Position numbers and translations under genes: made by a program
Part shown: positions 9,243-17,271 of the stretch, one piece after another
Position numbering within the stretch: the first letter of the stretch is position 1
How the letters are laid out: every line of letters starts with the position of its first letter
Notes under the pieces: generated by a model
Database searches by the model: none
What the model was told of the DNA's origin: nothing
What the model saw: only the letters and a program-made list of their open reading frames with translations
Assembly (NCBI RefSeq): GCF_001021045.1
Contig: NZ_CP011545.1
Span: 2,170,001 to 2,234,000 of the forward strand
Length of the DNA stretch: 64,000 nt
Direction of reading: 5' to 3'
Source: Corynebacterium testudinoris
GTDB lineage: Bacteria; Actinomycetota; Actinomycetes; Mycobacteriales; Mycobacteriaceae

Positions 9243-9499
9243 TACTCACACCTCAAAATTGCCCAATAATCGAGTCCAGCCTAGCCCCGCCCCCACCACT
9301 TCAGGCCCTCCACTGGACCAAAAAGTGGTTTCGTCACCGAACTGTTGCTTTACACACAGGAACGCCCATCTCCCCCACGCACAATCCAGCCAGTTTTCAA
9401 CCCATGACCAGGCGATTTTACTACCACACCACACGCCTGTTATATTTTTCTTCGTTGCCAGCACGCCCCCGCAACGGGAACGAGCAGGAAACAACCTAA

Positions 9500-9575
9500 G
9501 CGCCATTAGCTCAATTGGTAGAGCAACTGACTCTTAATCAGTGGGTTCGGGGTTCGAGTCCCTGATGGCGCACCA
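9500..9575 (+). tRNA. tRNA-Lys (CTT anticodon)
   Basis: A 76-nt cloverleaf with encoded CCA. The acceptor stem GCGCCAT pairs with ATGGCGC; T8-A9 are present, the D-arm begins GCTC, the anticodon stem ACTGA/TCAGT encloses loop CTCTTAA with anticodon CTT, and the T-arm contains GGTTCGAGTCC. It reads AAG lysine codons. Confidence 0.97.
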
Positions 9576-9579
9576 CATG

Positions 9580-9615
9580 TAAGGCCCCTACCTGCGGAAA
9601 CGGGTAGGGGCCTTA
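9580..9615 (+). terminator. Hairpin terminator after tRNA-Lys
   Basis: A 13-bp stem, TAAGGCCCCTACC (9580-9592) with GGTAGGGGCCTTA (9603-9615), 4 nt after the tRNA CCA. There is only a weak T-run, so it may act mainly by structure. Confidence 0.7.
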
Positions 9616-9668
9616 GAGTTTAGGGGTCGGGCAAGAGCACGGTTCGTTCGGCTCGCAAGAGGATCCCA

Positions 9669-9742
9669 AAACCCGCACTTCCTAACAACTCCGGGGTCAA
9701 ACCCCCTTCCCAACTGGCCAAGTTGTTAGGAAGTGCGGGTTT
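9669..9742. repeat. Long perfect inverted repeat (22-bp arms)
   Basis: Arms at 9669-9690 and 9721-9742 are exact reverse complements over 22 bases, separated by a 30-base loop. It sits between tRNA-Lys and the 3' end of the membrane protein gene at 9795. It could be a strong terminator for the minus-strand gene, a REP-like element or a MITE remnant; no coding sequence is seen in it. Confidence 0.75.
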
Positions 9743-9794
9743 CGCTGACTGAGCGGGCCAATCGGAGCGCTGCCCTCAGACGATGCCATGATCC

Positions 9795-10457
9795 CTACAC
9801 CAGCAACACGATGCCGTAGATCGTCAGCGCCGCCGCGACGATGTAACCGCTGGCCTTGACCGTGAGCTCTTTGTGCTGGCGGAGGTATTCGAAGGCTCGA
9901 CCGAAGGGGCTGTAGGGGTATGCCCGCACGAGGCCGATGAAGACGGCTGAGATTGCGGGCAGGCTCAGTGCCAGGCTGGCGTAGAAGAGCAGGCCAATGT
10001 AGCGGGTGGTCACGGAGAAATCGCCGGCGGAGAGGTGGCCCAAGCCCAGGAAAAATGGAGCAGAAGTTGCGGACTGCACGACGCCGAGCACGAATCCCGC
10101 CCCGACTGTCTTCAAGCTCGGGTTTTGCAGGGGCTCGAGGAAGCGGTTCATCACCTTGGTGTCCACCGACCCGGATCCTCGCACGGTGAGAAGGAATGTG
10201 ACCACGCCGACGACGATGAGGACCCAACCGAAGATGGGGCTTTCCAGGGCTCGGCGCACGACGTCACCCAGGCCGTCGAAAATGAGCAGGGTGATGAGGG
10301 CGAGGAGGAGGACTCCCAGCCAGTCGCCGAAGACGAGGCGCGTAACAATCTGCCGGTAGCGTGCTCCGCGGGGAAGCATGACGCCGAGGGCGACGATGAT
10401 GCCGATGAGAAGCGCATTGAGCGAGTCCATCAGCGCGAACATTACGGCCTGGAACAT
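9795..10457 (-). CDS. GAP-like / LysE-related integral membrane protein
   Basis: A 220-residue protein with about six hydrophobic helices, first NALLIGIIVALGVMLPRG and last YIVAAALTIYGIVLLV. It resembles the actinobacterial GAP/SfLAP-type family of membrane proteins linked to LysE exporters, some acting in lipid export in mycobacteria; this is from topology and overall feel rather than a decisive motif. The ATG at 10457 has AAGGA five to six bases upstream. It is the third gene of a minus-strand set with glsA and a small membrane protein. Confidence 0.6.
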   Translation of the reverse strand: MFQAVMFALMDSLNALLIGIIVALGVMLPRGARYRQIVTRLVFGDWLGVLLLALITLLIFDGLGDVVRRALESPIFGWVLIVVGVVTFLLTVRGSGSVDTKVMNRFLEPLQNPSLKTVGAGFVLGVVQSATSAPFFLGLGHLSAGDFSVTTRYIGLLFYASLALSLPAISAVFIGLVRAYPYSPFGRAFEYLRQHKELTVKASGYIVAAALTIYGIVLLV

Positions 10458-10527
10458 CTAGGTCCTTCGGGGAAGCAGGGTGAGGCGGGGTGAGGTGGGG
10501 ACAACTCTAGGCGCTCAACCTGGGTGG

Positions 10528-10851
10528 TCAGTAACGGCGCTTCTTCCAGGCCCAGACGGAGCCGATGACGCCCACTACGGCCAGGGCCAGGGCGGCGGTG
10601 ACGACGTAGTTGTAGATCTGGAAGATATCCATGTGTGCCGATGATGAGTCTGTGGAGTACGTCTGGCTGCCTGAGGAGACCATGTCCATGCCGACTGACA
10701 TGGTGACGAGGACGACCCAGGACATCACCATGATGCCGAAGAACACCCAGAACCAGGGGAACCCGTTGATCTCGGAGCGTTTGCGCACCATGAGGACCAC
10801 CCCGGTGATGATGGCCAGGGTGGAGAGGCCGAGCAGGATCAGCGCCGTCAC
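10528..10851 (-). CDS. Small membrane protein of unknown function
   Basis: A 107-residue protein with three hydrophobic segments (about 1-21, 31-56 and 77-102) and a basic C-terminus, WAWKKRRY. The family is not recognised. The GTG start at 10851 overlaps the glutaminase stop (GTGA), so translation is probably coupled. A role linked to glutaminase or its substrate is possible but not shown. Confidence 0.7.
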   Translation of the reverse strand: MTALILLGLSTLAIITGVVLMVRKRSEINGFPWFWVFFGIMVMSWVVLVTMSVGMDMVSSGSQTYSTDSSSAHMDIFQIYNYVVTAALALAVVGVIGSVWAWKKRRY

Positions 10852-12098
10852 ACCAAGGCTCCCACGGTGTCGGCGGTTGTGCCGTCGGAGAATTCGAGGT
10901 CGGTGAGCACGCCCTCGGGGTCATAGACGGCGACGTCGAATCCTTGCTCGCGGAAGCGGCGCAGGCCTTCTTTGACCATGCGGCGGCCGACGAGGTTGAA
11001 GGAGGTGACGCGGGAGATGTCGAGAACCATTTCGGAGCCGCCGAGGGTTTGGCTGGTGAGGTCGTGGAGGATGCTTTCGGCGGCGGAGAAGTTGATCGTG
11101 CCTTGCAGTCGGACGATGGTGTGGTCGCCGTCGCGGGTGATGGAACGGATGCCCGGCGCGCTGTAGTAGTCGGATGCCATGAGGTGCATGCCCATGTCTT
11201 CGGAGAGGCGTTCGAAGATTTTGACGCCGCGGTGGCTGTTGCCCTGGGCGTCGAGACGCGGCGACAATGTGGCGATGCCCAGCTGGCCGGGCAGGTTACC
11301 GATCAACCCGCCGGCGACCCCGGATTTGGCGGGGATGCCGACGTTGGCCATCCAGCGGCCGGCGCCGTCGTACATGCCGGCGGAGCTCATGACGGCGAGG
11401 GTGAGGCGGCAGGTTTTGGGGTCGAGGATGTGTTCGCCGGTGATGGGCTGGGTGCCGCCGTTGGCGAGGGTGGCGGCCATGATGGCGAGGTCGCGGACGG
11501 TGACGAGGATGGCGCACTGGCCGGTGTAGCTGGTGACGGCGTCGTGGGCGTCGTCGTGGATGATGTCGTAGCTGCGCAGCATGTGGGCGATGGAGAGGTT
11601 GCGGTCAGCGCCCTCCAACTCGGAGGAGCACAGCGACGAGTCCATGGTGAGTTCGCGCCCGGCGAGTCGGGAGAACAGCACGCGGATTTTTTCCACGCGC
11701 TCTTCGACGGTGGAGTCTTCGCCGTTGATGAGCTGGTTGACGGCGATGGCACCGGCGTTGATCATCGGGTTGACGGGGTGCTTGTCGTTGTCGTCGAGGG
11801 AGAGCTCGTTGAAGGCTTCGCCGGAGGGTTCCATGCCGACGACCTCCGCCACGGCATCGGCACCCAGTTCCTGGACGGCGAGGGCGTAGACGAATGGCTT
11901 GGAGATGGATTGGATGGTGAACTCCACGTCGGCGTCGCCCGCGGAGTAGACGTGGCCGCTGGTGGTGCAGAAGGCGATGGCGAGGCGGGAGGGGTCGGCG
12001 GCGGCGAGTTCGGGAATGTAGGAGGCGACGTCGCCTCCGTCCTGGTCGCGGACATCGTCAAGAAGATCGGCCAGGTATTCCGGGATGGGCGTCTGCAT
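10848..12098 (-). CDS. glsA: Glutaminase with C-terminal STAS domain
   Basis: A 416-residue enzyme hydrolysing L-glutamine to glutamate and ammonia. Residues ~1-305 are the serine-dependent beta-lactamase-like glutaminase fold: FTIQSISKPFVYALAV contains the S-x-x-K catalytic pair, and later motifs include NPMINAGAIAVNQLI, SYTGQCAILVTVRDLAIMAATLANGG and AKSGVAGGLIGNLPGQLGIA. Residues ~315-410 form a STAS domain (VRLQGTINFSAAESILHDL, EMVLDISRVTSFNLVGRRM), often a nucleotide- or partner-sensing module. The open frame extends upstream, but homology begins at the ATG at 12098 (MQTPIPEYL). The gene is divergent from pncA with a 48-bp gap. Confidence 0.93.
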   Translation of the reverse strand: MQTPIPEYLADLLDDVRDQDGGDVASYIPELAAADPSRLAIAFCTTSGHVYSAGDADVEFTIQSISKPFVYALAVQELGADAVAEVVGMEPSGEAFNELSLDDNDKHPVNPMINAGAIAVNQLINGEDSTVEERVEKIRVLFSRLAGRELTMDSSLCSSELEGADRNLSIAHMLRSYDIIHDDAHDAVTSYTGQCAILVTVRDLAIMAATLANGGTQPITGEHILDPKTCRLTLAVMSSAGMYDGAGRWMANVGIPAKSGVAGGLIGNLPGQLGIATLSPRLDAQGNSHRGVKIFERLSEDMGMHLMASDYYSAPGIRSITRDGDHTIVRLQGTINFSAAESILHDLTSQTLGGSEMVLDISRVTSFNLVGRRMVKEGLRRFREQGFDVAVYDPEGVLTDLEFSDGTTADTVGALV

Positions 12099-12146
12099 AT
12101 CGTTGAGCTTACTTACCGTCGCGCGCCGCCGACTAAGCTGAACCAC

Positions 12147-12713
12147 ATGTCTAGCCCAGCCACCGCTCTCATCGTCGTTGATGTCCAGAATGATTTTTGC
12201 CCGGGTGGGAGCCTCGCCACTGACCAGGGCGCGGAGGTAGCTGCCCTCATCGCCGAGCATGTGGCGCGCCATGGCGAGCGCTACAGTCACGTCGTCGCCA
12301 CGCAGGACTGGCATATCGACCCGGGCAGTCACTTCGACACGTGGCCGGTGCATTGCGTCGCGGGCACCCCCGGCGCCGAGTTGCACCCGGCTTTAAACAC
12401 CACGCTTATCGACGCCTTCTTCCGCAAAGGTGCCCACTCCGCCGCCTACTCCGGCTTCGAAGGAGCCGCCGAAGGCGGCGAAGGAGCCGCCGAAGGCGGC
12501 GAAGGCTTGGCGCAGTGGTTGCGGCAGCGGGGTGTCGACAAGCTTGATGTGGTGGGGATTGCCACCGACCATTGCGTGCGGGCGACGGTCCTCGACGGCC
12601 TCGACGAAGGCTTTGAGGTGCGGGTGCTCACGGACCTGTGCGCGGCCGTCGACAAGCAACGCGGCGACGCCGCCTTCGCCGAAATGGTCGGCTCCGGCGC
12701 CCAACTGAGCTAA
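12147..12713 (+). CDS. pncA: Nicotinamidase/pyrazinamidase
   Basis: A 188-residue amidase converting nicotinamide to nicotinate for NAD salvage, and the enzyme class that activates pyrazinamide. The catalytic triad is D12 (IVVDVQNDF), K94 (FRKGAH) and C143 (ATDHCVRAT). Metal ligands are D54, H56, H62 and H69 (DWHIDPGSHF...VHC). Against mycobacterial PncA, the loop after SGFEG is expanded by a repeated GAAEGGE (residues ~106-119), from an exact 21-bp tandem duplication. It is divergent from glsA and its stop overlaps that of the convergent DUF305 gene. One GCTTATCGACG lies at 12404-12414. pncB at 48.6 kb takes the next pathway step. Confidence 0.95.
   Translation: MSSPATALIVVDVQNDFCPGGSLATDQGAEVAALIAEHVARHGERYSHVVATQDWHIDPGSHFDTWPVHCVAGTPGAELHPALNTTLIDAFFRKGAHSAAYSGFEGAAEGGEGAAEGGEGLAQWLRQRGVDKLDVVGIATDHCVRATVLDGLDEGFEVRVLTDLCAAVDKQRGDAAFAEMVGSGAQLS
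12460..12501 (+). repeat. Exact 21-bp tandem duplication inside pncA
   Basis: Bases 12460-12480 are repeated exactly at 12481-12501, in frame, adding seven residues (Gly/Ala/Glu-rich). The perfect identity suggests a recent slippage event or a length-variable site. Confidence 0.95.
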
Positions 12714-13303
12714 GGAACCGGCACCCCGCCGTACAGCCGCTCCATCTCCGCCATCTCCGCAGTCTGGACCGCGATCATCTCCGTAGCCATGTCCCGCAAG
12801 GGCTGATAGCCACCCCCATCGACCTCATCCTGCGTCATGGCGATCACCTCCTGGTGGTGGAAGTGCATGAGCTCCAGAAAGCGCGTGCGCAGCTGCTCCC
12901 CCTGCAGCGCGGCGTAAGACTCATACACCCCCGGCGACACCATGCCATTGGCAATGTGGTGCGAATGCAACTCCATATCCGCATCAATCCCCCACTGCTG
13001 CGCCCACTCATTCATTTGGGCGTTCTCCGCCTCCTGGCCATCGCGGATGCGCTCGGCGAGATCCCGGACTTCCGGGTCAGTAACATCCGAGGCGAGTAGC
13101 ACCGCAGCCATGTCGATCGCCTGCTGGTGGTGCGGCACCATCATCCCCAGGAAATGGACGTCAGTGTCATTGGCCTCCGCCGGCATCGCATCAGTGCGCT
13201 CGGATTGCATGTTCTCCGCCTGCTGCGGCTGAGCTGGTTCAGGGGTACATCCCGCCACCAGTGCCGCTGCCAGGAGAGCCCCCAGGATCCGCGACAATCG
13301 CAT
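12710..13303 (-). CDS. DUF305 lipoprotein
   Basis: A 197-residue exported lipoprotein: signal peptide with lipobox LVAGC and Cys19, then a DUF305 four-helix ferritin-like domain. The paired His motifs are MMVPHHQQAIDMA (about residues 54-66) and FHHQEVIAMTQDEV (about 147-160), often seen in metal-handling proteins. The function is not established. The stop overlaps the pncA stop (convergent), and its ATG overlaps the TAA of the upstream DUF3618 gene (TAATG), so it is co-translated with that gene. Confidence 0.9.
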   Translation of the reverse strand: MRLSRILGALLAAALVAGCTPEPAQPQQAENMQSERTDAMPAEANDTDVHFLGMMVPHHQQAIDMAAVLLASDVTDPEVRDLAERIRDGQEAENAQMNEWAQQWGIDADMELHSHHIANGMVSPGVYESYAALQGEQLRTRFLELMHFHHQEVIAMTQDEVDGGGYQPLRDMATEMIAVQTAEMAEMERLYGGVPVP

Positions 13304-13581
13304 TAGACGCGGCCGGCGAGCATCCGCTGCAGCTCCTTGATGTCGCTGCTGCGCTTGCGGTTACGCAGCACCACCAGGGTCACAATGCCCACGGCGGCGA
13401 CACCGACACCAGCGAGAATCTTCTGCACCTGCGGGTCCTGAACCTTGAGGTACGCCTCGCGCTTGGCATCATTGACCAGGTTCTGCGGCTTGCTGCGGGT
13501 CGCGAGCTCATCCAGGGTGCTGGCGAGCTGGCGACGGGTGCGCTCGATGTCGCGCTGGATATCATCAATATCTCGTGCCAC
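13303..13581 (-). CDS. DUF3618 membrane-anchored protein
   Basis: A 92-residue protein of the actinobacterial DUF3618 family. It starts VARDIDDIQRDIERTRRQLASTLDELATRSKPQNLVNDAK, a charged, probably coiled-coil segment, and ends with one transmembrane helix (KILAGVGVAAVGIVTLVVL) and a basic tail. The GTG at 13581 is chosen because GGGAGA lies six to seven bases upstream and it matches the usual family start; an upstream ATG at 13620 is unlikely. Cellular role unknown; probably cell-envelope. Confidence 0.85.
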   Translation of the reverse strand: MARDIDDIQRDIERTRRQLASTLDELATRSKPQNLVNDAKREAYLKVQDPQVQKILAGVGVAAVGIVTLVVLRNRKRSSDIKELQRMLAGRV

Positions 13582-13699
13582 TAGGTTCTCCCGATTCACA
13601 TTGTGCTTATGGACGTTCAAGTTTTAACCCACGTTAGTGTAACGCGCCTTCCCGGTGCACACGCAGGTATCCGCGCACGCGAACGGTATGGTGGAGGAC

Positions 13700-14170
13700 A
13701 TGACAGAACCCTCACGTCTTGCCGTTGGTGACAAGGCCCCAGATTTCTCCCTCCCCGACGACACCGGAGCAACCGTCTCCCTCAGCGACTACGCCGGTCA
13801 ACGGGTCCTCGTCTACTTCTACCCACGGGCCAACACCCCAGGCTGCACGAAGGAAGCCTGCGATTTCCGCGACTCCCTCACCCAGCTCAACGACCAGAAC
13901 ATCACGGTCCTGGGCATCTCACCCGACTCGCCCGCGAAGCTCGCCGCATTCCGCGCCGACCACGACCTCACCTTCCCCCTCCTAGCGGACGAGGACAAAG
14001 CCGTCATGACAGCCTGGGGCGCATTCGGCGAGAAGAAAAACTACGGCAAGATCGTCCAGGGCGTCATCCGCTCCACCTTCCTCATCGAGCCCGACGGCAC
14101 CATCGGCCTTGCCCAATACAACGTCCGCGCCACCGGCCACGTCGCACGCCTCCTCCGCGACCTGGGATAG
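13700..14170 (+). CDS. bcp: Thioredoxin-dependent thiol peroxidase (Bcp/PrxQ)
   Basis: A 156-residue atypical peroxiredoxin that reduces hydrogen and organic peroxides. The peroxidatic Cys is in YFYPRANTPGCTKEACDFRD; the second Cys five residues on is the resolving candidate of PrxQ-type enzymes. The thioredoxin-fold context is VGDKAPDFSLPDDTGATVSL. The start is the ATG at 13700 after a close GGAGG. fasR follows after a few bases on the same strand, as in C. glutamicum, supporting the FasR assignment. Confidence 0.93.
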   Translation: MTEPSRLAVGDKAPDFSLPDDTGATVSLSDYAGQRVLVYFYPRANTPGCTKEACDFRDSLTQLNDQNITVLGISPDSPAKLAAFRADHDLTFPLLADEDKAVMTAWGAFGEKKNYGKIVQGVIRSTFLIEPDGTIGLAQYNVRATGHVARLLRDLG

Positions 14171-14176
14171 TTGCGC

Positions 14177-14848
14177 ATGAGTGAAGACACGATCATCGAC
14201 GCCGCCGCAGCCGACGCCACCGAAGACGGCATCCTCGTCCCCCGGCGTCGTCCCGCGCAGGCCCGCAGTCGGGAGCGGTTCAACCGCATCCTCACCGCCG
14301 CGCGGAGCGTGCTTGTCGACGTCGGCTTCGAATCCTTCACCTTCGATGAAGTCGCCCGCCGCGCCGGCGTGCCCATCGGCACGTTGTATCAGTTCTTCGC
14401 CAACAAATACGTCCTCATCTGCGAACTCGACCGCGTCGACACCGCCGAAAACGTCGCCGAACTAAAGAAGTTCTCCGAGCGCGTCCCCGCCCTCCAGTGG
14501 CCCGACATCCTCGACGAGTTCATCGACCACCTCTCCCGCATGTGGCACGACGACCCCTCGCGCCGCGCCGTCTGGCACGCCGTCCAGTCCACCCCCACCA
14601 CCCGCGCCACGGCCGCCGCGACCGAAAAACAGATGCTCGACATCATCTCCGACGTCGTCGCCCCCCTCTCCCCCGCCTCCTCCCCGGAAGAGCGCCACCA
14701 GCTGGCCGGACTGCTTGTGCACACGGTGTCGTCCCTGCTCAACTATGCCGTCCGCGACGAATCCCGCGATGACGCGCGCTTCGAGTCCATCGTCAACGAG
14801 ATCAAGCGGATGCTCGTGGCGTACCTGTTCGCGGTAGCCACTGGCTAG
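14177..14848 (+). CDS. fasR: TetR-family regulator, FasR-like (fatty acid synthesis)
   Basis: A 223-residue TetR regulator with HTH RFNRILTAARSVLVDVGFESFTFDEVARRAGVPIGTLYQFFANKYVL (about residues 33-78) and a helical effector domain. The placement directly after bcp and near acpS/fas matches FasR of C. glutamicum, which represses fatty acid synthesis genes; the assignment is by synteny and family. Its last 38 codons (LLNYAVRDES...FAVATG) recur in diverged form at 20208-20321. The start is the ATG at 14177; a TTG six bases upstream is in frame. Confidence 0.8.
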   Translation: MSEDTIIDAAAADATEDGILVPRRRPAQARSRERFNRILTAARSVLVDVGFESFTFDEVARRAGVPIGTLYQFFANKYVLICELDRVDTAENVAELKKFSERVPALQWPDILDEFIDHLSRMWHDDPSRRAVWHAVQSTPTTRATAAATEKQMLDIISDVVAPLSPASSPEERHQLAGLLVHTVSSLLNYAVRDESRDDARFESIVNEIKRMLVAYLFAVATG

Positions 14849-14851
14849 GGG

Positions 14852-15457
14852 CTATCCTCGTTCCACATTCAGGATCAGGAGCATGACGTAATACAACGCC
14901 GCCCACCCGCAGATGAGCATGAAGAACAACACCGCCGGCCAGATACCGGGCATATAGAACAACAGCAGCGGCACGGCGGCCGCAACCGCCAGGGCGCCCA
15001 GGGTACGCGGCAGGAAACGGATTGCGCTCAGGACGGCCTTGGCGAAAGACTCGCGCAGGGGCTGGGGATTCTGGGCGTGCAGGGGATAAAACCACACCGA
15101 GACCGCTGAGATAACGATCACCCCAGACAACACTGCGGCGGCAAACATGAAGGTCAGGGTGGCAGTCAGGCCCGCTCGCAGGATTACCGAAAGCTCATAG
15201 ACAGCGAACAACAACACCGCCGATGAGATAAACCACCACGCCGTGACCGGCCGCCAGCCACGGGCAAACTCCCGGAAAAACTGCTTACTCCGACTCGAAC
15301 CTTCCCCCTCAATCATCGACCCCAACACCGCCGCCGCCGCCCGGCTCGCAGAGCCGGCGGTGACTAGTGGCAGGCTGGTGAGGATGAGTAGGGCGTTGAC
15401 CACGACGACGTCGGCAAGCAACGAAAGCGCGGAGTAGAGGCGGCCGTCGAGACGCAT
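14852..15457 (-). CDS. DUF624 (YesL-like) membrane protein
   Basis: A 201-residue membrane protein with about five helices, DUF624/YesL type. Such proteins are frequently encoded beside carbohydrate ABC permeases in Gram-positive bacteria, with unclear function. It is the last gene of the transporter run, 10 bp after the second permease gene. The ATG at 15457 is chosen over an adjacent GTG. Its 3' end abuts that of fasR (3 bp apart, convergent). Confidence 0.75.
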   Translation of the reverse strand: MRLDGRLYSALSLLADVVVVNALLILTSLPLVTAGSASRAAAAVLGSMIEGEGSSRSKQFFREFARGWRPVTAWWFISSAVLLFAVYELSVILRAGLTATLTFMFAAAVLSGVIVISAVSVWFYPLHAQNPQPLRESFAKAVLSAIRFLPRTLGALAVAAAVPLLLFYMPGIWPAVLFFMLICGWAALYYVMLLILNVERG

Positions 15458-15470
15458 CACCTTAGTTTGG

Positions 15471-16352
15471 CTATCCCTTCACGGCGCCGGCAGCGACGCC
15501 CTCGATGATGTACTTCTGGGCAGACATGTAGAAAACGATGATCGGGATAATCGCCAGGACCAGCATCGCCATCATTGCGCCCATATCTCGGTTGCCATGC
15601 GAGCCGACGAAGCTTTGGATGAGCACCGGAATCGTCTTGTACCGCGTCGACAGGCCGATGACGAGGTAAGGCAAGAGATAGTCGTTCCACACCCACATCG
15701 CGTTCAAGATTGCGACCGTGATCGCCGTGGGCTTGCACATCGGCAGCACCACGCGGAAATAGTTCTGGAGGGGGGAGCAACCATCGATCATCGCTGCCTC
15801 CTCGATCTCCAGGGGGATGGACTTGATGAAGCCGACGAACATGAACACCGACAACCCGGAGCCGAAACCGAGGTAGAGCACCACGATGCCGATGGGGTTG
15901 GCCAGGTTAAGCATGTCGGCGATCTTGACCGTAGGGAACATCACCATCTGGAACGGGATGACCATGGAGAAGACGAACATGTAATACAAGGCGTTCGTCC
16001 ACCACGTCTTCACCCGCACGATGTAATAGGCGGTGAGTGCCGAGAAAAACACAATCGCGATGACCGACAAAATGGTGATGGTAAACGACCAGACGATCGC
16101 CCAACCGAAACCCTGGCGCATAAGCCCGGTGACGAAGTTCTCCAGGCCGACCCACATATCGCCAAGGGGGATGGCGAAGGGATCGTTGGCGATGGCGAGC
16201 TTGTTCTTAAACGCGTTCATGAAGATGAAGAAGATCGGGCCTAAGAACACGAGCGTTAAGAAGGCGAGCACCGCATAAATGAATAGTGCGGCGGGCCCGC
16301 GGCTAGTGGAGCGTTCCTTGGTGTGTGGCTTGTCCAGCGTTGGCGCGGTCAT
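15471..16352 (-). CDS. Carbohydrate ABC transporter permease (MalG-type)
   Basis: A 293-residue inner-membrane permease with six predicted helices. It carries the binding-protein-dependent permease loop EEAAMIDGCSPLQNYFRVVLPMCKPT (about residues 183-208), the EAA motif that contacts the ATPase. The N-terminus (MTAPTLDKPHTKERSTSRGP) is cytoplasmic. Its ATG overlaps the stop of the upstream permease gene (ATGA at 16349-16352). It should pair with that permease as the CUT1-class channel. Confidence 0.93.
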   Translation of the reverse strand: MTAPTLDKPHTKERSTSRGPAALFIYAVLAFLTLVFLGPIFFIFMNAFKNKLAIANDPFAIPLGDMWVGLENFVTGLMRQGFGWAIVWSFTITILSVIAIVFFSALTAYYIVRVKTWWTNALYYMFVFSMVIPFQMVMFPTVKIADMLNLANPIGIVVLYLGFGSGLSVFMFVGFIKSIPLEIEEAAMIDGCSPLQNYFRVVLPMCKPTAITVAILNAMWVWNDYLLPYLVIGLSTRYKTIPVLIQSFVGSHGNRDMGAMMAMLVLAIIPIIVFYMSAQKYIIEGVAAGAVKG

Positions 16353-17194
16353 GCCTCGACCTCCCTACTTCTGGTCACCCGCAGTTGGAAGAGGGCGAAC
16401 ACGACGACGACCACCACGAAGATGACGGCCTTGGCCTGGCCCACGCCCTCCACACCAATGCGGTTAAACATGGTGTTGACGATATTAAGCGCGACCATTT
16501 CCGTCTGCGACTGGGGCGCGCCATTGGTCAGAGCGAGGTTCTGGTCGAACATCTTGAAGGTGTTGGACAAAGTGAGGAACAAACAGATGGTGATCGACGG
16601 CATCACCATCGGAATGGTGACATGGCGCAAAACCATCCACTTGTTGGCACCGTCGATCTCTGCGGCCTCCACGAGCTCCGGGGGCACGTTTTGCAGACCG
16701 GCGATGTAGATGATCATCATGTAACCCACCAACTGCCAGTTGATGAGGATGATCAGGCCCACGTACCCGTACTTCCAATCGGCGACGATCGTGGTGCCGT
16801 AGTTAGCCAGCACAGCGTTGATCATCGACTGCCAGGTATAGCCCAGCACGATGCCGCCGATGAGGTTGGGCATAAAGAAGACGGTGCGAAAGAAGTTGGT
16901 GCCGGCCAGCTTCCTGGTCAAAACCCAGGCGATGGCGAAGGCGAAAAGGTTGACAGTGACCAGGGAAACCACCACGACGAGAGCGGTAAATCCGAAGGAA
17001 CGAACAAACCCTTCGCGCTGCCCGAAGGCGTCGACGTAGTTCTGCACGCCCACAAACGAAGCGTCGGTGATGGTGGTGAAACTGGCGAAGGAAAGGAGGA
17101 AACCCATAATGAACGGCACCAGGAACGCGATGGCGAAAGCAATCAGCGTGGGCAGCACGAAGATGGGGAAATACTTCTTCAGTGATCTTTGCAT
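16349..17194 (-). CDS. Carbohydrate ABC transporter permease (MalF/UgpA-type)
   Basis: A 281-residue permease with six helices and the EAA loop VEAAEIDGANKWMVLRHVTIPMVMPSI (about residues 190-215). It sits between the binding-protein gene and the second permease, in the standard order. It partners with the MalG-type permease and probably with the ATPase encoded divergently at 18896-20041. Substrate not determinable. Confidence 0.93.
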   Translation of the reverse strand: MQRSLKKYFPIFVLPTLIAFAIAFLVPFIMGFLLSFASFTTITDASFVGVQNYVDAFGQREGFVRSFGFTALVVVVSLVTVNLFAFAIAWVLTRKLAGTNFFRTVFFMPNLIGGIVLGYTWQSMINAVLANYGTTIVADWKYGYVGLIILINWQLVGYMMIIYIAGLQNVPPELVEAAEIDGANKWMVLRHVTIPMVMPSITICLFLTLSNTFKMFDQNLALTNGAPQSQTEMVALNIVNTMFNRIGVEGVGQAKAVIFVVVVVVFALFQLRVTRSREVEA

Positions 17195-17271
17195 CGAATA
17201 TCCATTTCAGATACCGAGTAGTGCCGCTGACCGCCGCCTAGAAGGGGCGGCCAGCGGGCGGGACAAGTGAC

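Noticed and set aside
9500..9742. tRNA-Lys as an integration site of a genomic island
   Set aside because: No integrase gene and no second copy of the tRNA 3' end were found nearby.
10944..12146. Long plus-strand open frame upstream of pncA
   Set aside because: It is antisense to glutaminase and merely in frame with pncA; the real start is the ATG at 12147.
12099..12386. N-terminal extension of glutaminase
   Set aside because: It runs antisense through pncA; the conserved start is at 12098.
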